From: Lysinibacillus sp. SGAir0095
GTDB taxonomy: Bacteria; Bacillota; Bacilli; Bacillales_A; Planococcaceae
Assembly: GCF_005491425.1 (NCBI RefSeq)
Contig: NZ_CP028083.1
Span: 582,001-646,000 of the forward strand
DNA length: 64,000 bases
Reading direction: 5' to 3'
Made by a program: the position numbers and the translations under genes. A model generated the notes under the pieces. The model saw nothing but the letters and a program-made list of their open reading frames with translations, had not been told where the DNA came from and searched no databases. Positions 34,899 to 42,983 of the stretch are shown piece by piece; the first letter of the stretch is position 1; the number at the start of each line of letters is the position of its first letter.

Positions 34899-36071
34899 AT
34901 GAACATATCAGGAAAAGTAGTAACCAGTACAATAGCAGTAGTAGCAGTTGTAAATCTTGTCTATTTTTTTTCACTAACAAATTCCGTTTCTATAACGGGT
35001 TTATTTTTCACTATATTAATAATATTCTTTTCCTGGGATTTTGGTAGAAAGTATGATACAACGATTAAACTTTATGACTCGATAAAAGTTGTCAATGAAA
35101 AATTACAAAAAGAGAAATTAGAGTTAACGATTAAATACGAGGATTATGAGCAATTTTTTACTAGTTTTGATGAAGCGATATTTTTTTCTTATAACTATAA
35201 TAATCATCAAGCCATGTTTTCAAAAGGGATAGAAAAATTAATCGGCTATACTCAAACTGAATTCAATAATAATAAAGATATATTAAAGCAAATCGTTCAT
35301 AACGAAGATTTTCTTGAATTCAATAAAGCTCTAAGAGAGTTGAAACATGGGAAACCTGTTCGAAAAGAATTGAAGATTATTCATCCTAAAATCGGAGAGA
35401 AGTGGGTTCTATTTAAAGCCCAGCCCTTTAGAAATATGGATGGTATGCTGGAGAAAATCAATGGTCAGTTTGAGGATATAACGAGACAGAAAGAACTAGA
35501 GTTAGAACTGCAGCGAATGGCGTTCTTCGATGAGTTAACAGACATACCGAATCGAAAGATGTTAGACAGACAAATTCAAAAAGCACTCGTTCGTTCAAAG
35601 CGTCATCAGCATAATTTTTCGATTATGTTTATTGATCTTGATGATTTTAAAAAGGTTAATGATACGCTGGGACATGATGCGGGTGATCAACTGTTAATCG
35701 ATGTGGTTTCAAGAATAAATCAATGTATAAGAGAAGAAGACCTGATTTCTCGAATTGGCGGTGATGAATTTATCGTAATGTTCGAAGAAACGGGTAAAGA
35801 CGAAATCGAACAAATAGCAGAACGAATTATTAAGTACGTTGCCGAGCCTTATAAAATCAACGATTATAGTGCAAACATTTCCTTAAGCATTGGGATTAGC
35901 ATGTATCCGAATGATGGAGAAGACAAAGAAAAGTTGATAAAAGCAGCAGATAAAGCGATGTATTATGCTAAAAATAATGGGAAAAATAACTATCAAATTT
36001 ACACGGAAGACCTAAATGATGTAGAGATCAATGATAAAGGCATTTTTAATAAATGGATGGAAGTGTTATGA
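34899..36071 (+). CDS. Membrane PAS-GGDEF diguanylate cyclase
   Basis: 390 aa. Two N-terminal membrane segments (residues 5-27 and 30-46), a PAS domain (about 85-200) and GGDEF (205-375). The active motif is RIGGDEF and the inhibitory I-site RxxD is present as REED, five residues before it. An active, product-inhibited cyclase is therefore predicted, in contrast to the GGDEF-EAL enzyme at 26201, which lacks the I-site. The start ATG is 34899; the preceding sequence has only a weak ribosome site. Confidence 0.92.
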   Translation: MNISGKVVTSTIAVVAVVNLVYFFSLTNSVSITGLFFTILIIFFSWDFGRKYDTTIKLYDSIKVVNEKLQKEKLELTIKYEDYEQFFTSFDEAIFFSYNYNNHQAMFSKGIEKLIGYTQTEFNNNKDILKQIVHNEDFLEFNKALRELKHGKPVRKELKIIHPKIGEKWVLFKAQPFRNMDGMLEKINGQFEDITRQKELELELQRMAFFDELTDIPNRKMLDRQIQKALVRSKRHQHNFSIMFIDLDDFKKVNDTLGHDAGDQLLIDVVSRINQCIREEDLISRIGGDEFIVMFEETGKDEIEQIAERIIKYVAEPYKINDYSANISLSIGISMYPNDGEDKEKLIKAADKAMYYAKNNGKNNYQIYTEDLNDVEINDKGIFNKWMEVL

Positions 36072-36183
36072 ATTCCATATTAATAAAAACAAATAAGCAA
36101 TAAAAGAGCATTAAAAAGAACCCCAATACTCAAATTCATGTTACAGTTAGAGAGAAAATTTTAAAGATGATTAGGAGAACAAA

Positions 36184-36561
36184 ATGATTGAGGTAAAAAC
36201 CTCTCCATTAAGTGATGGAGAATTTAACAGAGGCGTATTTGCTAAACAGGATATTAAAAAGGGTGAGCTTTTTCATGAGGCACCTGTTATCGCCTATCCC
36301 AACGAGCAGCATGAACACATTGAAAAAACTTTACTAGCTGACTACGCTTTTGAGTATGGGATTAATCATACGGCGATGCTTCTTGGCTATGGCATGTTGT
36401 TCAACCATTCTTATGAACCAAATGCTATCTATGAAATCAATTTTGACAATCATACTTTTGATTTCTTTGCTTATACAGATATAAAAGCTGGAGAGGAAAT
36501 TCTCATTAATTATAATGGGGATGTCGATGACAAAGATCCATTATGGTTTAACAAGGAATAA
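36184..36561 (+). CDS. Small SET-domain protein
   Basis: 125 aa, a compact SET domain. The catalytic core LFNHSYEPNAIYEI (NHS-x2-PN) and YTDIKAGEEILINYN match SET lysine methyltransferases, which use S-adenosylmethionine. Bacterial SET proteins of this length methylate cellular proteins in some species but targets in Bacillales are unknown. The N-terminal SPLSDGEFNRGVFAK holds the usual G-x-G-type region in degenerate form. Monocistronic, terminator follows. Confidence 0.85.
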   Translation: MIEVKTSPLSDGEFNRGVFAKQDIKKGELFHEAPVIAYPNEQHEHIEKTLLADYAFEYGINHTAMLLGYGMLFNHSYEPNAIYEINFDNHTFDFFAYTDIKAGEEILINYNGDVDDKDPLWFNKE

Positions 36562-36616
36562 GGTAAACCTTTTTAAAGTAAGATAAATAGGGATAGTAGG
36601 AGTCAAGCTTCTATTA

Positions 36617-36652
36617 AAGTGCGTTAATCTAAAGTAGATTGACGCATTTTTT
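36617..36652 (+). terminator. Intrinsic terminator
   Basis: TGCGTTAATCT and AGATTGACGCA pair around AAAGT, then TTTTTTT. The rest of the 36562-36884 gap holds AT-rich promoter-like sequence (TATAAT at about 36832) for the Spo0E gene. Confidence 0.85.
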
Positions 36653-36884
36653 TATGTAAAATTCTGGTTTATTCAATCTCTTTAAGGGTATCATTTCCAT
36701 AATAGGAGCTATATAGGAATTGATAAGAAGGTCTTCTTATATTTTTACGCTTACAAAATATAGAAATAAGAATGTATGGTGATATTCATTTCTGATTTTT
36801 TGGTAGATAATTATATTAAAATTGATTCGATATAATAGTTATATGTTGCGTTGGGTTGAAAAATAAAAGTTGGAGGGAATTAAT

Positions 36885-37073
36885 ATGGGAAAAGTAGCGA
36901 TGTCTTTGGTAGATTTAAAGGTTGAAATTGAAGCTCTACAGAATCGTATGATCGATATTGGATTATCAAAAGGGTTGACTCATCCAGATACCGTTAAATG
37001 TAGTCAAGAATTAGATGTAGTCCTAAATTACTTCCAACAAATTAACTCACAACAAAATACTTATGTTTCGTAA
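36885..37073 (+). CDS. Spo0E-like sporulation aspartyl-phosphate phosphatase
   Basis: 62 aa from the ATG at 36885 (GGAGGG 7 nt upstream). Two helices with the signature LSKGLTHPDTVKCSQELDVV, in which SQELD is the Spo0E core. Spo0E-family proteins dephosphorylate Spo0A~P and delay sporulation. This supports a spore-forming host. It may be a paralogue acting on another regulator. Confidence 0.85.
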   Translation: MGKVAMSLVDLKVEIEALQNRMIDIGLSKGLTHPDTVKCSQELDVVLNYFQQINSQQNTYVS

Positions 37074-37098
37074 CTAATTGCCAGTCTTTTTTGAAGAT

Positions 37099-37147
37099 AA
37101 AATGAAAGATGTCTCAAAAGAGTACTTCAAGACATCTTCATTTCATT
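37099..37147. terminator. Bidirectional terminator between Spo0E and TatD genes
   Basis: AAATGAAAGATGTCT and AGACATCTTCATTT pair around CAAAAGAGTACTTCA; A- and T-rich flanks on both sides suit convergent transcription. Confidence 0.78.
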
Positions 37148-37917
37148 TAAATTCCATAAAATCTTTTTGTATTTTCATATAAAATTTTCCTTGTTTCTTC
37201 AACAGAGCGTTGTTGAAGACGGGCAATTTTTTCAATTGATTGAACCATCATTTTTGGTTCTGTTCGTATATTGGTAAAAGGTCCTTCAAAGGGCCAGGGT
37301 CCATCTGTTTCTACCATCATTAATTCAATAGGGTATTTACAAATAAGTTGTTGAATTTCATCCTCATATAAACAATCAGGCGTAGTTGAAATAAAATAGC
37401 CATTTTCTATCATCCGCTTTAATACTTTATCATCGCCCTTAAACCAATGAAAATGAGCTTTGGTCACTTGATGCTTTTCAAGTAAATCACATGCAATATG
37501 TGCATCTTCATATACGGCATGGAGAACAATAGGTTTCTTCCATTTAACAGCAAACGCTATAAATCGCTCTAGTAACTGAATATAAGGTTCATAGTCTAAA
37601 GGTTCTTGACACTCTACTTTCTTATAATAAGGTAATCCGACTTCACCAACTGCCACCATATCGTCTACATGCTCTTCCATCCATGAAAATAACTGCTCGA
37701 TTTCCTCAAATGAAGGAATGTCCTGCTCGGGATGAAAACCGAAAGCTGATTTTATGCGGTTATCTACTAGAGAAAGGCCATGATTTCTGATGCAAGAGGC
37801 CAAGTCAAAGGACACAGCCACCAAAGCTTCCACATGATGTACCCTAAGCCCGTTTAATATCTCATCAATATCTTTCTCTTCATAATGGTCAAGGTGGATA
37901 TGTGCATCAATCATCAT
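37147..37917 (-). CDS. TatD-family metal-dependent hydrolase, last gene of the thiamine-transport operon
   Basis: 256 aa. The metal ligands are all visible: HIHLDHY at the N-terminus, VGEVGLPYYK, IVLHAVYE, FHWFKGD and VETDGPW. TatD proteins are amidohydrolase-fold nucleases or hydrolases. The ATG at 37917 follows AAGGAGG by 9 nt and overlaps thiZ by 11 nt, so it is translationally coupled to the transporter and presumably under the same TPP riboswitch. A role in thiamine-precursor processing is suggested by context only. Confidence 0.9.
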   Translation of the reverse strand: MMIDAHIHLDHYEEKDIDEILNGLRVHHVEALVAVSFDLASCIRNHGLSLVDNRIKSAFGFHPEQDIPSFEEIEQLFSWMEEHVDDMVAVGEVGLPYYKKVECQEPLDYEPYIQLLERFIAFAVKWKKPIVLHAVYEDAHIACDLLEKHQVTKAHFHWFKGDDKVLKRMIENGYFISTTPDCLYEDEIQQLICKYPIELMMVETDGPWPFEGPFTNIRTEPKMMVQSIEKIARLQQRSVEETRKILYENTKRFYGI

Positions 37918-38653
37918 TGGTGATTTCCTCCTTCATGTACTTGAAAATTTGTCGCTTTAATTGGAAGAATTCATTTGCTTCGAGTAAACGCTCATCTCTT
38001 GGACGTGAAAAGGGGACAATGATTTCTGCTTTTACATGTGCCGGCCTTTTGGATAAGACATAGATACGGTCTGCTAAAAATAATGCTTCCTCAATACTAT
38101 GAGTAATAAACAAAATAGATTTTCGGTTTTCTTCCCAAACAGAAAGCAGCCATTTTTGCATCTTGATTCGCGTAAATTCATCTAATGCTGAAAATGGTTC
38201 ATCTAAACAAAGAAGGCTTTGTTTGCTGAGCAACGCTCGAATAAATGCGATTCGTTGCTTCATCCCTCCGGATAATTCACTTGGATAGGAGGATTCAAAC
38301 TCTGATAATCCAGCCTTTTCAAGCAACTGTTTTGCTTCCTCATAATCTGGTTTTTCCTTCAACTCTGCTGCTAGTACTACATTTTCTAGCACTGTACGCC
38401 ATGGGAATAGGGAGGGGTGCTGAGGCATGTAACTAATCGAGCCCTTTTTTCCATTTATCGTTTCACCGTTCAGCTGAATCGTTCCATAATCAGGAGTTAG
38501 AAGACCACCAATGAGCTGAAGAAGTGTGCTTTTTCCACTGCCGGAAGGTCCAAGAATGGCAACAAATTCATGGGTTTTCACCTGCAAATTCATTTTTTCT
38601 AGTACTGGTAGATGTCCAAAGGCCATGTTCAATTCAGTTATTGTAAGACTCAT
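37907..38653 (-). CDS. thiZ: ABC transporter ATPase for thiamine precursors, ThiZ-like
   Basis: 248 aa. Walker A GPSGSGKST, signature LSGGMKQR, Walker B LLCLDEPFSALDE and the H-loop FITHSIEEA are intact. It belongs to the nitrate/taurine/HMP importer branch. It overlaps thiX by 4 nt (ATGA) and, with ThiX and ThiY, should import formylaminopyrimidine or hydroxymethylpyrimidine-type precursors. The symbol rests on operon context and the TPP riboswitch. Confidence 0.9.
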   Translation of the reverse strand: MSLTITELNMAFGHLPVLEKMNLQVKTHEFVAILGPSGSGKSTLLQLIGGLLTPDYGTIQLNGETINGKKGSISYMPQHPSLFPWRTVLENVVLAAELKEKPDYEEAKQLLEKAGLSEFESSYPSELSGGMKQRIAFIRALLSKQSLLCLDEPFSALDEFTRIKMQKWLLSVWEENRKSILFITHSIEEALFLADRIYVLSKRPAHVKAEIIVPFSRPRDERLLEANEFFQLKRQIFKYMKEEITNDD

Positions 38654-39411
38654 TTTATTCCCTCATTTCGTCCCTTAACTACTAGTTTTTCCATAAGACG
38701 GATTACCCCGAATAAGCAAATACTTAATAACATGATAAAGCCTATTGCAACGAATACGCGATCAATGCGAAATGACGATTGAGCAAGTGTCATATAAACG
38801 CCAATCCCTTTTTTGGCACCAAGCCACTCTGAAATTACAGCGCCCATTACACTGTATGTGGCTGCGATTTTTAAACCAGAAAAAATGGAGGGAAGGGCAT
38901 GTGGAAGCTCCAGTTTCCAAAAGATTTGTTTATTTGTTGCCCCAACCATCCTCATATAATGCTTTAGCTCAGGTGCTGTTTGCCTAAAACCATCCATGCT
39001 TGCTACAACAATGGGGAAGAAGCAAACAAGACTAATGATAATAAGCTTAGGGAATAGACCAAAGCCAAACCAAATAATAAGTAACGGGGCCAACACGATC
39101 GTCGGGATATTTTGCGATAAAATCAAAAGTGGATAAAGGACTTCATTTACTTTTGGCAATCGATGGAGAATAGTGGAAATGGAAATTCCGACACTGCAGC
39201 CAATAACCAGACCAATAATCGATAAATAAATGGTAGCAAGTAAATGCCCATAAAAATCACTAAAGAAAGTAGTAGCCTCTATAATAACATCGCTTGGAGC
39301 AGGCAATAGCCATTTTGGTGTCTCTGTTATTCGTATGAGCAGCTCCCAAAGCAGAAATAAAAAGAGGAGGAAGAAAAGCGACCTTCCTCCATGCATACCC
39401 ATCTTTTGCAT
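38650..39411 (-). CDS. thiX: ABC transporter permease for thiamine precursors, ThiX-like
   Basis: 253 aa with about six membrane segments. The EAA loop appears as MVGATNKQIFWKLELPHALP and the following GLKIAATYSVMGAVISEW. Its start shares one base with the stop of the upstream thiamine-binding gene (TAATG), and its stop overlaps thiZ. Binding-protein-dependent import is expected. Confidence 0.9.
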   Translation of the reverse strand: MQKMGMHGGRSLFFLLFLFLLWELLIRITETPKWLLPAPSDVIIEATTFFSDFYGHLLATIYLSIIGLVIGCSVGISISTILHRLPKVNEVLYPLLILSQNIPTIVLAPLLIIWFGFGLFPKLIIISLVCFFPIVVASMDGFRQTAPELKHYMRMVGATNKQIFWKLELPHALPSIFSGLKIAATYSVMGAVISEWLGAKKGIGVYMTLAQSSFRIDRVFVAIGFIMLLSICLFGVIRLMEKLVVKGRNEGIK

Positions 39412-39701
39412 TAATGATATTTCTCCGTTAATGTCTCCATCGAAATTCCAGTTGGTTGGTACAAAATTTTCATCTGAGTAATTACATTGACACTACCTAA
39501 TTCAATCATTTTTTCATTCATTTTTTTTATGATAAGTAAAAGCTCTGAAAGTTCCCCCTCCATTGTTGTCTCTAAGGGCTGAACTTTATATTTCACACCA
39601 GCTGCATCGATAATTGCGATTGCTGCATCAACAAATGGGATTACATCTTCAAGTTCTTTTGTTTTTGGAATGATTTGTACACTAATTAATGAATTTGCCA
39701 T
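39411..39701 (-). CDS. Thiamine-binding protein, MTH1187/YqgV family
   Basis: 96 aa, single ferredoxin-like domain: VSVQIIPKT-type first strand (SLISVQIIPKT), then PLETTMEGELSELL near residue 45. Family members bind thiamine or its precursors in a small cytoplasmic oligomer. It is placed between thiY and thiX and is coupled to both (3-nt gap, then TAATG). It may deliver or buffer imported substrate. Confidence 0.85.
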   Translation of the reverse strand: MANSLISVQIIPKTKELEDVIPFVDAAIAIIDAAGVKYKVQPLETTMEGELSELLLIIKKMNEKMIELGSVNVITQMKILYQPTGISMETLTEKYH

Positions 39702-39703
39702 TT

Positions 39704-40720
39704 TTATTCTCCTTTTTCCGGTAGGAATTCATTTGTAAATGCTGTTTCAGGGGTAAATTCACCTTCTAAAACACCGTTTTCTTTCATCCAATCCGCATAA
39801 TTTTGCCAAACTTCAAGTTTTTGCTCGCCAAAGCGCGGTGCATCATCCTGATATTTGTCTGCAAGCCATTTTTGACTTTCTAGTACAAGCTCAGTATCTA
39901 ATTCAGGAGCTGCTTTAGAAAGGATAGCTGCTGCATCCTCCGGGTTTTTAATTGCAAATTGATATCCTTGAGAGGCTGCCGTTACAAAGGCTTTCACCGT
40001 TTCCGTTTTTTCTTCAATCATATTTTCGTTTGTTGCAAGGACTGGAGTATAGTAATCCAGTTTTTCACTATAGTCTGTTAAATACACCATATTGATGTCT
40101 TCTCCCCGAAGTTCAGCTTCAATGCCTGTCCACGCGTAATAAATCCAAGCAAAATCAATTCCTTGATTAGCCATTGTGAAAAAGTCGGCATTACCCGAAT
40201 TGACGATATCTAGCTTATCGATATCTGCTTTTTCAGTGTTCATTAGTGTTTCCAACACGGCTTGTTCGATAGGGGAGCCCCAACCGCCATATACTCGATT
40301 TTCAAAATCCTTTGGCGAATCAATATTTTTGTCTGCTGGTGAGGCAAAACCGGATGTATTGTGCTGAATCACAGCTGCAATGGATACGATAGGGACATCC
40401 TGTGTTCGAGCGAGCGTAATCGATTCTTGGTAGCTTACACCAAATTCTGCTTTACCTGAAGCTACAAGCTGATCGGCACCTGCATCACCTGGTTGAATGA
40501 TTTCAACTTCTAAACCTTGTTCTTCAAAATAGCCATTTTCTTTGGCGACATAAAGTCCAGTGTGGTTCGTGTTAGGTGTCCAATCCAACACAACGGTTAC
40601 TTTTTCTAAATTTTCCTTCGGTTGCTCGTTAGAAGCGTTCGAGTCTGTTTCTGTTTCGTTCGATTGGCAGCCAACAAGCGCGAAAACTGCCATCATTACT
40701 AAGATGTAAAGTCTTTTCAT
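39704..40720 (-). CDS. thiY: Substrate-binding lipoprotein for thiamine precursors, ThiY-like
   Basis: 338 aa from the ATG at 40720, which has GGAGG 6 nt upstream; the open frame to 40807 lies in the riboswitch expression platform and is not coding. The signal peptide ends VFALVGCQS, lipidated Cys about residue 19. The mature part is an NMT1/THI5-like domain (VVLDWTPNTNHTGLYVAKE, then GDAGADQLVASGKAEF). It would capture an HMP-type pyrimidine for ThiXZ. Confidence 0.9.
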   Translation of the reverse strand: MKRLYILVMMAVFALVGCQSNETETDSNASNEQPKENLEKVTVVLDWTPNTNHTGLYVAKENGYFEEQGLEVEIIQPGDAGADQLVASGKAEFGVSYQESITLARTQDVPIVSIAAVIQHNTSGFASPADKNIDSPKDFENRVYGGWGSPIEQAVLETLMNTEKADIDKLDIVNSGNADFFTMANQGIDFAWIYYAWTGIEAELRGEDINMVYLTDYSEKLDYYTPVLATNENMIEEKTETVKAFVTAASQGYQFAIKNPEDAAAILSKAAPELDTELVLESQKWLADKYQDDAPRFGEQKLEVWQNYADWMKENGVLEGEFTPETAFTNEFLPEKGE

Positions 40721-40767
40721 GGGAATCCTCCAATAGAATGAATTAATCCATAAAAAGAAGAAATAAA

Positions 40768-40799
40768 AAACGCCCAGGATCAAAATCATCCCAGACGTA
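40768..40799 (-). terminator. Riboswitch-controlled terminator ahead of thiY
   Basis: On the minus strand, ACGTCTGGGAT and ATCCTGGGCGT pair around GATTTTG, then TTTTTT. Placed between the TPP aptamer and thiY, it is the likely expression platform: ligand-bound aptamer leaves the terminator free to form. Confidence 0.85.
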
Positions 40800-40842
40800 A
40801 CCAACATTCATTTCAACATGAAAGAAAATCAAATTGAAGCCA

Positions 40843-40933
40843 ATGTTCCCTACGCTGGTGTTAACCAAATCAGGTTCAAAGGGTTAGTATCATACGGATA
40901 CAGTCTCAGCTGGCTAAACCAGCCCCCCTACAT
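40843..40933 (-). ncRNA. TPP riboswitch (THI element)
   Basis: On the minus strand, GTAGGGGGGCT, then CTGAGACTGTATCCG, ACCCTTTGAACCTGATT and ACACCAGCGTAGGGAA, all hallmark blocks of the thiamine pyrophosphate aptamer. It heads the thiY-binding protein-thiX-thiZ-tatD operon. The rest of the 40808-41162 gap carries the terminator and the promoter of the next gene. Confidence 0.96.
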
Positions 40934-41162
40934 TCTTCTTGATATGAACTTACATTTCCTATTTTAGACATAATTGTGATAAAAGTTCAATATTATTCTA
41001 AAATATGATAGAGAATAATAGAATTGGCGGCAAACTTCTAGCGTCAGCCCGAACATAATTAGAATTCTAAGTGTTGACCATGTTACAGGAATAGAAGAGT
41101 TTTGATATAATTAAAAAAGAGAATCTATAGCTTAAAAAGAAATAACTTAGGAGAGAAAAACA

Positions 41163-41435
41163 GTGCCAATAGCTATCATTATATTAGTACTCGCCATCGT
41201 ATTGGCAGTTTATATTAGTCGCAACAAGGCCACGAAAAAAAAGCTTTTAATATGGGGTGTAGCGGCCATCGTTGCCATCGCACCTTTACTGTCTTGGATT
41301 GCGGGGATTTTATTTGGGATGGATGAAGGGGACGGTTTTGTAGGATTTACAGTGATGATCTATAGCTTTGTTTTACTGGAAGTTATCGGATTTGTTCTTG
41401 TATATCTCGGCATTTTTAAGAGAATGAGAAGATAA
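41163..41435 (+). CDS. Small three-segment membrane protein (paralogue of 29570-29866)
   Basis: 90 aa, GTG start with AGGAGAG 8 nt upstream. Three hydrophobic segments; KKKLLIWGV, AIAPLLSWIAG and GDGFVGFTVMIY align with the paralogue at 29570. The most conserved parts are the start of segment 2 and the Gly-Asp-Gly-Phe loop, which hints at a shared function. Family not named. Confidence 0.72.
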   Translation: MPIAIIILVLAIVLAVYISRNKATKKKLLIWGVAAIVAIAPLLSWIAGILFGMDEGDGFVGFTVMIYSFVLLEVIGFVLVYLGIFKRMRR

Positions 41436-41470
41436 GTGTTTCTACAAGTTTAGAAGCACTTTTTCTTTTG
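41434..41470 (+). terminator. Intrinsic terminator
   Basis: AAGTGTTTCTA and TAGAAGCACTT pair around CAAGTT, then TTTCTTTT. Confidence 0.82.
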
Positions 41471-41549
41471 CAAATCTTTGTGAAAGATTTTATTGTAATC
41501 CGGTGTAAATAGAATTAACATGAATTTAAAACTTGGAAGAGGAGATTTT

Positions 41550-42050
41550 ATGACACTAGAAATTACATTTCGCGACGCCACATTAGAAGATTTACCGAAA
41601 ATTGTAGAGATTTATAATTCAACGATTTCAGGCAGAATGGTCACAGCAGACACTGAGCCGGTAACGGTTGAAGATCGATTGAAGTGGTTCCATGAGCATA
41701 CCCCTTCTAAAAGACCTCTATGGGTAGTGGAAACAAGTGGGGAAATCTGTGGATGGGTTAGCCTTCAAGACTTTTATGGAAGACCTGCCTATCAAGCAAC
41801 TGCAGAGGTTAGCATTTACCTAGATGAAAATTTTAGAGGACATGGCCTTGGAAAAACAGTATTATCCAAAGTAATAGAGGTCGCGCCAAGCTGTGGAGTT
41901 GAGACTTTACTAGGTTTCATCTTTGGCCATAACGAACCAAGTCTTCGCTTATTTGAAAAATTTGGCTTCGATAGATGGGCGCATCTCCCGGAAGTGGCTA
42001 CTTTGGACGGAGTAAAAAGAGATTTAGTAATTTTGGGAAAGAAACTATAA
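41550..42050 (+). CDS. GNAT acetyltransferase, phosphinothricin-acetyltransferase-like
   Basis: 166 aa from the ATG at 41550 (GAGGAG about 8 nt upstream). The start FRDATLEDLPKIVEIYNST and the acetyl-CoA loop FRGHGLGKTVL are typical of the Pat/Bar/YwnH branch, which acetylates phosphinothricin, methionine derivatives or similar amino acids. The substrate is not proven. Followed by a terminator. Confidence 0.88.
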   Translation: MTLEITFRDATLEDLPKIVEIYNSTISGRMVTADTEPVTVEDRLKWFHEHTPSKRPLWVVETSGEICGWVSLQDFYGRPAYQATAEVSIYLDENFRGHGLGKTVLSKVIEVAPSCGVETLLGFIFGHNEPSLRLFEKFGFDRWAHLPEVATLDGVKRDLVILGKKL

Positions 42051-42080
42051 AATTAAATAAAGTACTATATTTCAATTAAA

Positions 42081-42122
42081 AAGAGTTGTCTCAAACTACA
42101 TATGAGGCAACTCCTTTTTTTG
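42081..42122 (+). terminator. Intrinsic terminator
   Basis: AAGAGTTGTCTCA and TGAGGCAACTCCTT pair with one wobble around AACTACATA, then TTTTTT. Confidence 0.85.
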
Positions 42123-42255
42123 TTGAACAAATAGCAGAAGAAATTTCTTTGGAAAACTAATGTAATTTGTAGTTAACTTTTTGTATGGTTCAACATACAA
42201 TATGTATAACAAACTTTACATGATGTAAAATGAAGTATACATGGGAGGTGAAGAG

Positions 42256-42702
42256 ATGACCTATCAAGAAAAGAAGAGCATCGTATCATTGATTAGTGCC
42301 ATCCTTATTTTTGTATCCTATTGCTTGTATATGTACCCGCGTTACCCTGAAGAGGGTCTGGAGTCGATGGAAACCTTTCATTATTGGAGTTCTTTCGTAC
42401 TTATTCTGACAGTGTTTTCAATCGTGGCACATATTATCATCAGTATTCTTTTTAATATTGTCTTTAGAATGACAACAAAAGAGAGGGAACCAAAATTTGC
42501 AGATGAACTGGATAAGTTAATCGAATTAAAAGCGTTCCGGAATTCATTTTTTGTGTTTATCTTAGGCTTTATTCTTGCCATGGGTTCACTGATTATCTAT
42601 CAGCCATTACAGGTGATGTTTGTTATCCTAATTGCTTCTGGATTCATATCTGATGTAACTGGATCTGCTACAAAACTATATCACTATAGGAGAGGAGTAT
42701 AA
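42256..42702 (+). CDS. Four-segment membrane protein cotranscribed with a small XRE regulator
   Basis: 148 aa from the ATG at 42256 (GGAGGTG 6 nt upstream; the ATG at 42241 precedes that site). Four hydrophobic segments (about 10-30, 45-70, 98-118 and 124-140). This gene type, usually annotated as hypothetical or DUF2178-like, precedes a small HTH gene in many Firmicutes. Only 1 nt separates it from the HTH gene. Confidence 0.72.
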   Translation: MTYQEKKSIVSLISAILIFVSYCLYMYPRYPEEGLESMETFHYWSSFVLILTVFSIVAHIIISILFNIVFRMTTKEREPKFADELDKLIELKAFRNSFFVFILGFILAMGSLIIYQPLQVMFVILIASGFISDVTGSATKLYHYRRGV

Positions 42703-42703
42703 G

Positions 42704-42925
42704 ATGGGCAAAAATCTTGTCGGCAATCACATACGAAAATTACGATTCAACCATGACGAAATGACACAGCAGCAATTGGCTGACAAGGTGGGTGTAACAA
42801 GGCAAACAATCGTGTCTCTCGAAAAGGGAAATTACTCGCCATCTCTAGAACTGGCATTTCGTATTGCTAAATCCTTTAATTTACCATTGGAAGAAGTATT
42901 CTTCTATGAAGAGGAAACAAAGTAG
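42704..42925 (+). CDS. Small XRE-family regulator (YozG/Cro-like)
   Basis: 73 aa, a single helix-turn-helix domain: QQLADKVGVTRQTIVSLEKG, then YSPSLELAFRIAKSFNLPLE. It is the short, stand-alone form typically found beside small membrane proteins, as here. The TATGTATAAC-like AT-rich repeats upstream of the membrane gene (42180-42235) could be the operator; this is inference. Confidence 0.9.
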   Translation: MGKNLVGNHIRKLRFNHDEMTQQQLADKVGVTRQTIVSLEKGNYSPSLELAFRIAKSFNLPLEEVFFYEEETK

Positions 42926-42983
42926 AAGAACTTTGATTGATAGGGTTTACCGTTTTGATTTTATTCGACAAAGGGGATAATAG

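Noticed and set aside
41020-41060. TCTAGCGTCAGCCCGAAC as a partial copy of the 121-bp repeat
   Set aside because: Only a few short words are shared and the order differs; not enough to call a copy.
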